Shown piece by piece: positions 32,552 to 40,664 of a stretch of DNA of 64,000 nucleotides (the first letter of the stretch is position 1; each line of letters opens with the position of its first letter). Origin of the DNA: Hutsoniella sourekii ATCC 700629 (GTDB taxonomy: Bacteria; Bacillota; Bacilli; Lactobacillales; Aerococcaceae); the NCBI RefSeq assembly GCF_000518205.1, contig NZ_JADD01000009.1, positions 1-64,000 on the forward strand, read 5' to 3'. The translations under genes were made by a program, and so were the position numbers. The notes beneath the pieces were generated by a model that did no database searches, was not told where the DNA came from, and saw only the letters and a program-made list of their open reading frames with translations.

Positions 32552-33862
32552 TTAAGCTAGTCGATGTTTATAGATATCATTAACACGATCTTGTAAATAG
32601 ATATGGGTATAGGGGCCGGTTTTCTCTTGGTATTCTTGGTAGGCTTTTTCAAGGCAAGCCGGACAAGCTCGCCGATGCAAACAATAGGCATAAATATGTA
32701 AGCCGGTATCGGTCTTGGATTCAATGGTTTCAATGCCTGGACAATCTGGACATCGGTGGAAGACCTTCTCCTCTTGGGCTAAGATGCCATCGGTATCATA
32801 GTAAATTTGTTGATTATAGGAAACGGCCTCTAGACCTTGGAACTTGGCCTCAGCAATAGCTTGACGATTTTGCCAATTAGAGCGAATTTGCTGGCAGAGT
32901 TGGTCGATATAGTGAGTGATTTCAGCTGATTGCGCCGTTTTAGACGCTTGGAAATCCGGTTCAATCACTTGAGAATAATCCAGCCCTGCTAAGGCTAAGA
33001 CTAGAGCCAGATTCACATAAGGCAGGGCTGATTCAATCGAATAGCCCCCTTCTAAGACCACAATATCCGGATCTAATTGGTCAGTTAGATGGCCATAACC
33101 TTGAGCGGTAAAATTCATATTAGTCAAGGGATCACTGTAATGATTATCTTGGCCAGCTGAATTAATAATGATATCTGGCTGGAAGTCTTCCAGAATCGGC
33201 ATCACCACTTGATCCATCACCTGCTGGAAACCTTGTTCTCCCGTACCTGGAGGCAAGGGAACATTTACTGTGAGCCCATAAGCAGCAGGCCCACCTGCCT
33301 CTTCGATAAATCCAGTGCCAGGGAATAAGGTCCGTCCATCTTGGTGAATAGAAATGAACAAGGTATCCGGATCATTCCAGTAGATATCTTGAGTCCCGTC
33401 TCCATGGTGGCAGTCGGTATCAACAATGGCTACCCGGAGCTTTTTGTTGCCTTGGCGAATATGTTCAAGCGCTACCGCCTCGATATTAGCAATACAAAAA
33501 CCCCGGTCACCAAAGACGGTCTTAAAAGCATGATGACCCGGCGGACGAACCATGGCAAAGGCCTTTTCAACTTCTTGACTCTGGTATAATTCAAAGGCCT
33601 TAATGGTCGCTCCAATTGAGACTAGATGAGAATCTGTAACCACCTGATCGACACTAGGTGCCACAATATGTACACGTTCAATATCCAGAGGGCTCGCCAT
33701 TTCATGGCGGTAGAAACCGATTGAATCAATATCTTCAATGCCCTCTTCTCTTAATTGGTCTTGCGTATAGAGAAGTCTTTCTTCTCGTTCCGGATGAGTG
33801 GGACTAATGGCCCAATCAAAGGCTGGGAAAAAGACAATCCCTAATCGCTTCTTATCGCTCAT
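32552..33862 (-). CDS. Histone-deacetylase-family hydrolase with Cys-rich C-terminal extension
   Basis: The 436-residue protein has the arginase/deacetylase fold at about 1-310: VRPPGHHAFKTVFGDRGFC, IVDTDCHHGDGTQDIYW with the His pair and zinc Asp/His, and INSAGQDNHYSDPLTNMNF with the second zinc Asp. It resembles AcuC and acetylpolyamine amidohydrolases. After about residue 365 an extra region holds several Cys (RCPDCPGIETIE, YAYCLHRRACPACLEKAY) spaced like zinc-ribbon ligands, which is not part of usual HDACs. It overlaps the upstream hydantoinase-like gene by 11 nt. The substrate is unknown. Confidence 0.85.
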   Translation of the reverse strand: MSDKKRLGIVFFPAFDWAISPTHPEREERLLYTQDQLREEGIEDIDSIGFYRHEMASPLDIERVHIVAPSVDQVVTDSHLVSIGATIKAFELYQSQEVEKAFAMVRPPGHHAFKTVFGDRGFCIANIEAVALEHIRQGNKKLRVAIVDTDCHHGDGTQDIYWNDPDTLFISIHQDGRTLFPGTGFIEEAGGPAAYGLTVNVPLPPGTGEQGFQQVMDQVVMPILEDFQPDIIINSAGQDNHYSDPLTNMNFTAQGYGHLTDQLDPDIVVLEGGYSIESALPYVNLALVLALAGLDYSQVIEPDFQASKTAQSAEITHYIDQLCQQIRSNWQNRQAIAEAKFQGLEAVSYNQQIYYDTDGILAQEEKVFHRCPDCPGIETIESKTDTGLHIYAYCLHRRACPACLEKAYQEYQEKTGPYTHIYLQDRVNDIYKHRLA

Positions 33863-35525
33863 AAACGCTTCCTCCTTCTAAGTTGGTCAATGGATCCAAA
33901 GTAAAGGCCGGACCGGGCTTAATCTGAGCTTGAATTCGGATAATCTGACTTATTCGATAGCCTTGAACTCGATTGAACCGGGATTGGTCAATGATTTCAA
34001 TTGACTTTGAATCCAGCCCTCTCTTACTAGCTTCCCGGGTGAGTAGGTCCCTAATAAGCTGGAGTCCCTCCTCAAGGCTAAAATTAGGGTCAATCTCTTG
34101 ATAAGAGTCAAACTCCGGAATCGTCAACCGTCTTCGGTCCGTATCCGCTAGCAAGGTAGCTTGGAGGGTCGGCTTAGAAATAGCTGCCCCAATCGCATTT
34201 GCCACTTGATAAAGCGGGGTTAAATGAGTAGGGAGATTAAATTGAACTTGTAAATAAGGACTTAGATCAGCCACAGGACCCCCAATCAAATATAAGGATT
34301 CTGGCTCGATTTGCCGATCAGTTAATACTTCCTTAATGGTTTCTACTGGGCGATTATTGAGTTGCTGAAGAAGTTGATCAACACGGTCTTTTATCTGCTG
34401 GCATGCAAGGTCCACAATCGCCTGAGCCACTGCTTGGGGATTTTCTTGCTGGCTAGTGGTCAGTTGGGCAAGATAAGGTTCAACCAAGTCTACCTGTTCA
34501 CCCTTCAAGTAAGCCAAAGCATCAGTCAAGGTCAAATCAGACCCACCATGAATGAGGGCCGGCCCCATTCTCTTAGGGCCCACGGCTAACTTCCCATCCA
34601 CCTGGCTCACTTTTGAGTCGCCTCCTAGAGCCACCGAATCACTATAGATGGCCCGAACCAAGGTCTTATTGCCTTGAATTTCAATCCCTAAAGGTTCAAA
34701 AACAACCGATCCATCCACCAAAAAGAAAATATCCGTCGTGGTCCCACCAATATCCAACAAGACGGATTGGCCTTTGGGATCGCTCAAGGCCCACATGCCC
34801 ATAAAGCTAGCTGCAGGTCCCGATAAGATCGATTCCACTGGAATATCTTTGGCCTCTTCTAAGGTCATAGTCCCTCCGTCAGCCTTCAAGATATTGACTT
34901 GGGCCTGATCGAGTCCAAAATCAGCCAGAGCCGAGGCTACAGAATTCAAGAAAGCTTGATTGGTTGAGGCTAACTGACTATTCAAGATAGCTGTATGGAC
35001 CCGTCTTGGGTAGTTTAATCGACCAGACATCCGGTGGCCCAAGCTGACAAAGTCACTTGAAGCTAAGACTGCTTGGCCGATTTGATCTTCATGAAGTGGG
35101 TTGCGGGTTGAAAAGCGACTCACCACCGCTAGATGAGGATAAGTTACTTGTTCAGTTAAGTGGTCCAACTCTTCCTGATTGACAGGCTCCACTTCGATTC
35201 CGCGGTGGTCAACATAGCCGGATAAGACCAAAGTCTGGCTAGCTACATCCGAAAAATCATGAGCCATCCCCGGCCCTTTTTGGGTAATTAAGGTTACGGG
35301 ATCCACTAGTCCTTGGACAATCGCGTTAGTCGATACTGTAGTTGATAAATTGATTCGGCCTACTTCCTTGGGATCAATCCCTTGAGTTAGGGGCTCAAGA
35401 CACGATTGAATGGCCTGGGTCAGACGATTCTTGTCATAGGCTTGCTTAACCGTCTCCAGAACCTGCCCTTGATCAATTAAGACACCGTCGATGTTGGTTC
35501 CGCCTACATCAATTCCTATAATCAT
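33852..35525 (-). CDS. Hydantoinase/oxoprolinase A-like ATPase
   Basis: The 557-residue protein has the sugar-kinase-like nucleotide fold of N-methylhydantoinase A: MIIGIDVGGTNIDGVLIDQG (phosphate 1), NLSTTVSTNAIVQGL, VSRFSTRNPLHE, SILSGPAASFMGMWAL, QSVLLDIGGTTTDIFFLVDG (phosphate 2), and a glycine-rich LYLIGGPVADL near the adenosine motif. Family members use ATP to open cyclic amides such as 5-oxoproline or hydantoins, usually with a B subunit, which is not present here. It is coupled to the HDAC-like hydrolase, suggesting the two act on one metabolite. Confidence 0.82.
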   Translation of the reverse strand: MIIGIDVGGTNIDGVLIDQGQVLETVKQAYDKNRLTQAIQSCLEPLTQGIDPKEVGRINLSTTVSTNAIVQGLVDPVTLITQKGPGMAHDFSDVASQTLVLSGYVDHRGIEVEPVNQEELDHLTEQVTYPHLAVVSRFSTRNPLHEDQIGQAVLASSDFVSLGHRMSGRLNYPRRVHTAILNSQLASTNQAFLNSVASALADFGLDQAQVNILKADGGTMTLEEAKDIPVESILSGPAASFMGMWALSDPKGQSVLLDIGGTTTDIFFLVDGSVVFEPLGIEIQGNKTLVRAIYSDSVALGGDSKVSQVDGKLAVGPKRMGPALIHGGSDLTLTDALAYLKGEQVDLVEPYLAQLTTSQQENPQAVAQAIVDLACQQIKDRVDQLLQQLNNRPVETIKEVLTDRQIEPESLYLIGGPVADLSPYLQVQFNLPTHLTPLYQVANAIGAAISKPTLQATLLADTDRRRLTIPEFDSYQEIDPNFSLEEGLQLIRDLLTREASKRGLDSKSIEIIDQSRFNRVQGYRISQIIRIQAQIKPGPAFTLDPLTNLEGGSVYER

Positions 35526-35697
35526 AGCTACCTCCTTTATGGATACAGGAACAACTTAGGATAAGTATAACATAGATTGAATGAGCCAAACATTTTCCTT
35601 GGATATATTGTGAGGAAGATCAGCTTTGAAGAGAAGTAAAATAAAAGGTTGTATCATGTATATTTAGAAATATTGCGGTTGTAAATGTAAACCCAAG

Positions 35698-35726
35698 TTG
35701 TTACTCCTTGGTGAACTTGTTATAAT
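35698..35726 (+). promoter_or_regulatory. Promoter of the AbrB-RelE toxin-antitoxin pair
   Basis: TTGTTA (35698-35703), 17-nt spacer, extended -10 TGTTATAAT ending at 35726. The palindrome GTAATTAC just downstream (35727-35735) could be the autorepression operator. The antitoxin starts 38 nt after the -10. Confidence 0.7.
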
Positions 35727-35764
35727 GTAATTACCATGTAAATACCCCTGAGGAGGAATCTAAT

Positions 35765-36094
35765 ATGGAAGTTAAAGCAAGAAAACAGGGTAATTCATTA
35801 GTAATCACCATACCTAGTAGTTTTAACATAGCTGAAGGAACAAAGTTTAATCCTCAACTACAAGGAGATACAATTATCTTTAAGCCGATTCAAGCAGAAG
35901 CTCCTAGATATATCGATCAATTTGACGATTTGTTGATTGACGATATTCTTAATGATGGTTTCACTACTGGTAAAGAGATTGCCAAAGAGATTGAACGGCG
36001 GAAAGCAGCAATGGATGATGAACTAGGTGAGATAATGGCCCAACCAGCTGTTGAGATGTCTATAGAGGACTTTAATCGTGAATTTGGATTATAA
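35765..36094 (+). CDS. AbrB/MazE-type antitoxin of a hybrid TA module
   Basis: The 109-residue protein starts after GAGGAGGAATCTAAT. The N-terminal AbrB hairpin (MEVKARKQGNSLVITIPSSF, about 1-50) binds DNA. A middle and C-terminal acidic helical region (YIDQFDDLLIDDILNDGF; ERRKAAMDDELGEIM; SIEDFNREFGL) would inhibit the toxin. A MazE-like DNA-binding half is here paired with a RelE-type toxin rather than MazF, an exchange known among modular TA systems. The downstream gene starts 17 nt before this one's stop. Confidence 0.8.
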   Translation: MEVKARKQGNSLVITIPSSFNIAEGTKFNPQLQGDTIIFKPIQAEAPRYIDQFDDLLIDDILNDGFTTGKEIAKEIERRKAAMDDELGEIMAQPAVEMSIEDFNREFGL

Positions 36095-36383
36095 AATAAA
36101 ATTTAGACCTTCAGCCATTAAAGATTTAAAAAAATTGAAAGATAAGCATCTTCAAAAGCTGATAAGAGATCAAATATTCTTTAATATTGCTAAAGCTCCT
36201 TATGAGGGAGATAAGAAAAAGGCTAACCTTAAAGATATATACACCCGCCCCATCACCTATAAGAAAAACCAATACAGAATAGCCTATTCAATTAATGACC
36301 AAGAGATAACCGTTGAAATCATTCAAGTAGGTAGCCGAGAAAGATTCTATGAAAGGCTGACTAGAAGACTTAATAAACATTGA
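36078..36383 (+). CDS. RelE/ParE-family toxin
   Basis: The 101-residue protein starts at GTG, overlapping the antitoxin end by 17 nt. The RelE/ParE fold is plain: YKIKFRPSAIKDLKKLKDKHLQKLIRD at the N-terminus, PYEGDKKKANLKDIYTRPI, then YRIAYSINDQEITVEIIQVGSRERFYERL with the usual late basic and aromatic residues. RelE members cut mRNA at the ribosome; ParE members poison gyrase. The PITYKKNQYRIAYSIND form and the final GSRERFYE resemble RelE/YafQ-type mRNases more closely. The class is inferred. Confidence 0.85.
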   Translation: MNLDYKIKFRPSAIKDLKKLKDKHLQKLIRDQIFFNIAKAPYEGDKKKANLKDIYTRPITYKKNQYRIAYSINDQEITVEIIQVGSRERFYERLTRRLNKH

Positions 36384-36563
36384 GATGAAAGGCTAAGATT
36401 TTATAATTCTATATCCGTCCTAGCTTCAATGAATGGTAATATAACCGTTAATACTATATTTTCTTAAAAATAAAAGCTCAAATCTTTTATGGTTTGCGTC
36501 CTCTTCTTTGAGGCTCGATACATTTTAGGGTAAATAAATTTATCTGAAATTTTTAAAAAATGT

Positions 36564-36592
36564 TTGACAAGATTAGCTGACGGGTGTATCAT
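36564..36592 (+). promoter_or_regulatory. Promoter of tRNA-Lys
   Basis: TTGACA (36564-36569), 17-nt spacer, TATCAT (36587-36592), 19 nt before the tRNA 5' end. A near-consensus promoter as expected for a stable RNA gene. The gap from 36384 to 36563 shows no gene. Confidence 0.75.
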
Positions 36593-36610
36593 ATATTCAT
36601 TGATTGATAC

Positions 36611-36683
36611 GGACGCTTAGCTCAGTTGGTAGAGCAACGGACTCTTAATCCGTGGGTCGCGGGTTCGATCCCCTCAGCGTCCA
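36611..36683 (+). tRNA. tRNA-Lys (anticodon CTT)
   Basis: The 73-nt cloverleaf is complete. Acceptor GGACGCT/AGCGTCC, D-arm GCTC...GAGC with GTTGGT, anticodon stem ACGGA/TCCGT with loop CTCTTAA giving anticodon CTT (reads AAG), T-arm GCGGG/CCCTC-type with TTCGATC. Discriminator A; CCA is not encoded. It lies next to a toxin-antitoxin pair, a common setting for integration hot spots. Confidence 0.95.
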
Positions 36684-36687
36684 TAAA

Positions 36688-36720
36688 AAGAGCAAACCTT
36701 TACGGTTTGCTTTTTTATTT
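36688..36720 (+). terminator. Terminator after tRNA-Lys
   Basis: AGCAAACC/GGTTTGCT stem, 5-nt loop, then TTTTTTATTTT. It starts 5 nt after the tRNA. Confidence 0.9.
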
Positions 36721-36735
36721 TGAATGACGATTAAA

Positions 36736-37032
36736 TTAAGACTTCAATAACTTTAGAGCTAATTCCAAAAGGTCAATGGATAGATAGTGTTCTTGCACAA
36801 ATAAATTATACAGGGTATCTTCGGTAAGTATCCCTTGGTTGAGATCCTCAGGCAAGTTCCCTGCTTGGCTAGCTAAAAAGTCCTCGGTCCAAGCTTCCTT
36901 ATAGTAAGCCTTTAATTGATCGGATTGACTTTGTAGTTTTTGGACCTGTTTGAGGCTTTCTTCTAATTGATCCAGAGCCTGGCTAACTTCTTGGTAGGCT
37001 TGGGTCATCTGCTTGATGCGTTGGATAGACAT
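36736..37032 (-). CDS. DUF4298-family small helical protein
   Basis: This 98-residue protein matches the DUF4298 pattern of Lactobacillales. The N-terminal half is a coiled coil (MTQAYQEVSQALDQLEESLK, LQSQSDQLKAYYKEA), then WTEDFLASQAGNLPEDLNQG, then ILTEDTLYNLFVQEHYLSID with a conserved acidic-aromatic end. There is no enzyme motif or signal peptide. The ribosome site CTAAGGAGGAAATC is strong. A large palindrome lies in its leader. The function is unknown. Confidence 0.75.
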   Translation of the reverse strand: MSIQRIKQMTQAYQEVSQALDQLEESLKQVQKLQSQSDQLKAYYKEAWTEDFLASQAGNLPEDLNQGILTEDTLYNLFVQEHYLSIDLLELALKLLKS

Positions 37033-37053
37033 GATTTCCTCCTTAGAAAGATA

Positions 37054-37141
37054 ACGAAAGGAGCCCCACCTAGCGACTAGTAACAGAAGTGGTAGGTAAT
37101 TATCGGAAGAGTTACTAGCCGCTAGCTGGAGCTTTCATTCG
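37054..37141 (-). repeat. Long palindrome in the leader of the DUF4298 gene
   Basis: CTAGCGACTAGTAAC (37070-37084) pairs with GTTACTAGCCGCTAG (37111-37125), one mismatch, and the arms continue with weaker pairing toward both ends (CGAAAGGAGC side and GCTTTCATTCG side). On the minus strand it ends 22-30 nt before the start codon, so it could be a leader hairpin or attenuator. The remaining gap to 37416 holds an AT-rich stretch and the promoter of the next gene. Confidence 0.55.
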
Positions 37142-37335
37142 ATATTAGAATATTTACTTTGAAATATTTCTTAATTTAATTAGATTATAAAACAATAACC
37201 ATTAAAAAGATAGTAAATATTATAAAAATTTATTAATAATCAAGGCAAATCAAAGGCAAAAGATTTTGTTGAATGCAATTTTGCATGTTTTTAGATACAA
37301 AATGAGAATCAGATGATAAAAAGACGTCATATTTA

Positions 37336-37363
37336 TTGCTTAATCATTGATTTGTGATATAAT
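37336..37363 (+). promoter_or_regulatory. Promoter of the RimP-like gene
   Basis: TTGCTT (37336-37341), 16-nt spacer, TATAAT (37358-37363); the start codon follows about 53 nt later. Confidence 0.6.
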
Positions 37364-37416
37364 GGACATATAAAGATGATGATGGAGTCATTGAATAACA
37401 TTTAAAGAAGGTGGAA

Positions 37417-37905
37417 ATGATGAACCCTACTTTGTCTCGTTATCAATTGTTTATCTCTCCAGTCTTGAAGCAACATGGTGTGTCTTCTTATCAGTTATCC
37501 GTCTGCTATTTAGGCAGAAGCTTGTGTATTTTAGTTGAACTTAAGCACAATGAATACTTATCGTCAAGTGAATGCCACCAGATTGAAGCGGAAATTAATT
37601 CTTTAATCAATAGTTATCAATACAATGGACTCGGACGCCCGTTCAAGATACAAGTTCTTAACTCCATCGATCGATGTGTGCTAGTGACTGACCAAACTTT
37701 ACAAAAAGCCATCGGTCAAGACGTCTATCTTACTTATATCCAGGATTATTCTTCCCACTTACCAAATCAGGGTAAGTTATTGGATGCTGACTTTGATCAT
37801 TTATTGATCGCCTCCGAATGGAACAATAAACGGATGATCGTTCGGGTACCAAGAGAGCTTGTTGGTGAATTGAGAGCTCCACTTATCAATCCTATTAGTG
37901 CATAA
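37417..37905 (+). CDS. Uncharacterised RimP-like two-domain protein
   Basis: The start is one of two adjacent ATGs after AGAAGG; the protein is about 162 residues. By eye the layout follows ribosome-maturation factor RimP. An N-terminal alpha/beta half has LSVCYLGRSLCILVELKHNEYLSSSECHQI (split) aligning with the strand and acidic DDC-helix region. A hinge-like FKIQVLNSIDR sits where RimP has LEVSSPGLDRPL. A small SH3-like barrel ends the protein: GQDVYLTYIQDY, GKLLDADFDHLLIA, KRMIVRVPRELVGELRA. Identity is low and the usual nusA neighbour is absent, so this may be a paralogue or a coincidence of pattern. Confidence 0.4.
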   Translation: MMNPTLSRYQLFISPVLKQHGVSSYQLSVCYLGRSLCILVELKHNEYLSSSECHQIEAEINSLINSYQYNGLGRPFKIQVLNSIDRCVLVTDQTLQKAIGQDVYLTYIQDYSSHLPNQGKLLDADFDHLLIASEWNNKRMIVRVPRELVGELRAPLINPISA

Positions 37906-37910
37906 GAATA

Positions 37911-37945
37911 GGCCAACCTTCTCAAAGTAAGGTTGGCCCTTTTTA
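37911..37945. terminator. Convergent terminator, RimP-like and FMN-binding genes
   Basis: GGCCAACCTT/AAGGTTGGCC perfect stem with an 8-nt loop; CTTTTTAC follows on the plus strand. Confidence 0.85.
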
Positions 37946-37955
37946 CTATCTAAAA

Positions 37956-39362
37956 TTATAATTTTTGACTAGCTGAACTAGCAGTATCAGAGACTTCTTC
38001 AATTCCCTTTATTTGAGGTTTCGGTTTATCAGCCTTTACTTCAATATTAGCTTCAGGCATCTTATGCTGCGACTCAGAAGCACCCGATACGCTATCTTGA
38101 TTTGGACTCGCTTCTACTGATTGGGTATGGCTTGCGCTAGCACCAGAGTGGCTATCCGTTTCCGGCTGGTCCTTTTTCTTGGTGGCTTGGGTAACGCTAT
38201 CTGCATTCGCCCCACCTTGAGAACTTTCAATATATGGAATATCACGCACTTGCCCTTTCACTGGATCTAAGCCAGCCCGGTAACGCGCTTCAAACCAATC
38301 TTCCACATCCTGAGGAATCTCACCAATAAATGGATTGGGTACCGCTGGATCGTGCAAGGTACGGTCCCAGACAGACCCGTCAGTATCGATAAAGGGTTGG
38401 CCATTTTGGACCGTTTCTAGGACCCCTAGATACTTGCCATGCTTGTCATAAACGGGGCGATAAGTTAAGAAGATCTTGTAGCCATTGCCCTTGGTATACC
38501 ACATAGACTCACTCCGACGGCTACCATTAGCCAAGTCGGCCATAATCTTCTCCACCTTATCACGAATTTGAGGTGGGTGGCAGTCAGAAACATTGCCTCC
38601 AAGAGTAACAGGTGAACGAGGGGTTCCAGCGTGTTCTTGGTGGCGACGCTTATTGTAATACAAGAAACGGTTATCCGCATCAACGAAACTAATCTCTACT
38701 TCCAAATTATCCAAGATAGCTTGGACTTCATCCAAGGTAAGACGGCCAGTACCAAAGTCAATTCGTGTATCCAACTCATGACTATAAGGCTTCGCATGCG
38801 GATCCTTGAGACCCCGGGCATAGTCTAAGGCCAGGTCGAGGGCTTCTTGGATTCCCTTACTGGTGTAGGTAGCTCCTGAGACGACATCTAGGTCACGAAT
38901 CGACCCATCCGCTTGAATGTCAGCCATTAACTTCTCTTTAGCTCTTCCACCTAATTCTGGCGTTTCAATATCTTGAATGTCAATTTCTGTAATAGATTCT
39001 TCATCCACGGTTACCTTCAAGCTAATCTTACCCTTATATCCATCAGCGATGGCTTGGTAAGTCCCTGGAGTGAATTCTGCTGGTAAGGGAGCACCCATGG
39101 CTTGTCTGATTGCTTCTCTGGTTGCTTCCAAGAAGCCTCTAGACGATGAGGTAGCTCCAGATACCGTATCCACTTCCACACTTTGCTCCTGGATGACTTG
39201 TTGGCTTAAATGTTGGATGGCCAACTTACCAACGCCATCACTATCTCTTTGGCCCACTTCAATCGATTCAATTCGGTCTGGGGAGACACTGACCCGAACG
39301 CTTACTTGGTCTAGAAATCCTTTAGCACTCGCTTGATAATCCCCTGCTTGATATCTACTCAT
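37956..39362 (-). CDS. Cytosolic FMN-binding and PAS-domain protein
   Basis: The ATG after AGGAGGAAGCA gives 468 residues. Two FMN-binding domains (about 10-90 and 98-185) each end in the flavin-attachment-type motif: VDTVSGATSSSRGF and LDVVSGATYTSKGI. A PAS domain follows (about 208-330: TLDEVQAILDNLEVEISFVD, NRFLYYNKRR, NVSDCHPPQIRDKVEKIMAD, TYRPVYDKHGKYLGVLETVQ), as in DUF438-type sensors. The last 110 residues are low complexity with SGAS repeats. No signal peptide or membrane helix is present, although covalent FMN attachment normally occurs outside the membrane, so FMN may be bound non-covalently. A redox-sensing role is inferred. Confidence 0.75.
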   Translation of the reverse strand: MSRYQAGDYQASAKGFLDQVSVRVSVSPDRIESIEVGQRDSDGVGKLAIQHLSQQVIQEQSVEVDTVSGATSSSRGFLEATREAIRQAMGAPLPAEFTPGTYQAIADGYKGKISLKVTVDEESITEIDIQDIETPELGGRAKEKLMADIQADGSIRDLDVVSGATYTSKGIQEALDLALDYARGLKDPHAKPYSHELDTRIDFGTGRLTLDEVQAILDNLEVEISFVDADNRFLYYNKRRHQEHAGTPRSPVTLGGNVSDCHPPQIRDKVEKIMADLANGSRRSESMWYTKGNGYKIFLTYRPVYDKHGKYLGVLETVQNGQPFIDTDGSVWDRTLHDPAVPNPFIGEIPQDVEDWFEARYRAGLDPVKGQVRDIPYIESSQGGANADSVTQATKKKDQPETDSHSGASASHTQSVEASPNQDSVSGASESQHKMPEANIEVKADKPKPQIKGIEEVSDTASSASQKL

Positions 39363-39454
39363 TGCTTCCTCCTTTAATTTTGTAACCAATTACATTTAAT
39401 CATATTATATATTTTTCTATATAAAAATCAATATAAATTATCTAAACTCATCCG

Positions 39455-39491
39455 ACAAAAAAACTCCAAAGACAAAATTGCCTTGGAGTTT
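39455..39491 (-). terminator. Terminator after the MFS gene
   Basis: AAACTCCAA/TTGGAGTTT stem with inner pairing; TTTTTTTG follows on the minus strand, 5 nt past the stop. Confidence 0.85.
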
Positions 39492-39496
39492 GATTA

Positions 39497-40648
39497 TTAA
39501 CGTTTAAAGAAACGTGATTGAAGGTTGACAATCACAAGTCCGATAGCAAAGAGGACAATGGCTAAACTTAAGTTAGCCTGAAGACCGATCTTCTCTAAGA
39601 TAAAGCCGCCAAATAGACTGGCTGCCATAATTGAAAAGTCAAAGGCAAAGGTTTGAATAGAAGCAGCCACATCCTTGCCCTGCTTAACTTGCCCCATGGT
39701 TAAGTTCTGCAATAAGGAGGAAATTGGACCATAGGACATCCCCCAGGCAAACATCCCAAAGTAAGTTAAGAAGGTCTGGCCAGATAGAAAGGACAACATG
39801 GCAAGAATCCCCAAGCTAAAAGCCGCAATAAATAAGTAGCGTAAATACTTATCTATATACCGGGCCACCAAGGTCACGGCAAGAATCGCTCCCAAGCCAA
39901 AAATAATTTGAGCCACTTGCAGTTGGTTCCCAGTGCGAGCAGTAATTAACTGCATATAGACATAAGTTGAATACTGCGCCATCACTAAGAGGACAACCAC
40001 TTGAAGGGCTACTTGGATGCCCCGATTCTTGAAGAAAGACCCAAGAGGTAAGCGGTCTCCTTGCACTTCACCAGGGACACTCATAAAGGTAAAGTAACCA
40101 AGAACAGCCAAAGTTAAAAACAAGCCAGCCACCAACAAGAAGGCCACTCGCCAGCCCAACATTTGACCCAGCCAAGTAAATAATGGAAGCCCCAATGAAA
40201 GGCCAATCGTTGATCCGGATAATACAATCGTCACTGCCCGACCAGAATGTTCTGGAGCGACTGTTCGGCTAGCATAAGAAGCAATCAGGGGCCAAAATAG
40301 ACCAGCCGCTGACCCGGAAATTAATCGGGCAATCACGGTAAGCGCGTAAGTTTGACTTTGAGAAAGGATCAGGTTGGCCAAGGCAAATAATAAGCTAGCC
40401 CCCATTAAAATATACTTGCGGTTATACTTGGCCACCAACTGGGTCACTGGTATGGCAAGAATTCCAGCCGGGAGCGAGTTAAGACCTACTAAATTACCTA
40501 TTTGAGCGGGACTGGCGTTCAGCCCCTGGCTCATTTGGGTTAAGAGACCCGAAGGCAAGAGTTCTGAGACAATTGCCAAAAAGACCACACTGGCCATAGA
40601 TAACCAGGCCAGCCAGGGAGATGTATTTGTTTGTGTGTGTGACATCAT
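39497..40648 (-). CDS. MFS transporter (DHA1/AraJ-like efflux)
   Basis: The 383-residue protein has twelve predicted membrane segments. Family hallmarks are SELLPSGLLTQMSQGLNASPAQIG at the first segment, the loop 2-3 motif AKYNRKYILMGASLLF (degenerate GxxxDRxGRR), and SGSAAGLFWPLIASYASR after the fourth segment. This is the AraJ/SotB-type drug-H+ or sugar efflux subfamily. Two ATGs follow AAAGGAGTAC. It ends 17 nt after the fructosamine-kinase-like gene in the same direction. The substrate is unknown. Confidence 0.82.
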   Translation of the reverse strand: MMSHTQTNTSPWLAWLSMASVVFLAIVSELLPSGLLTQMSQGLNASPAQIGNLVGLNSLPAGILAIPVTQLVAKYNRKYILMGASLLFALANLILSQSQTYALTVIARLISGSAAGLFWPLIASYASRTVAPEHSGRAVTIVLSGSTIGLSLGLPLFTWLGQMLGWRVAFLLVAGLFLTLAVLGYFTFMSVPGEVQGDRLPLGSFFKNRGIQVALQVVVLLVMAQYSTYVYMQLITARTGNQLQVAQIIFGLGAILAVTLVARYIDKYLRYLFIAAFSLGILAMLSFLSGQTFLTYFGMFAWGMSYGPISSLLQNLTMGQVKQGKDVAASIQTFAFDFSIMAASLFGGFILEKIGLQANLSLAIVLFAIGLVIVNLQSRFFKR

Positions 40649-40664
40649 GTACTCCTTTTCTGAT

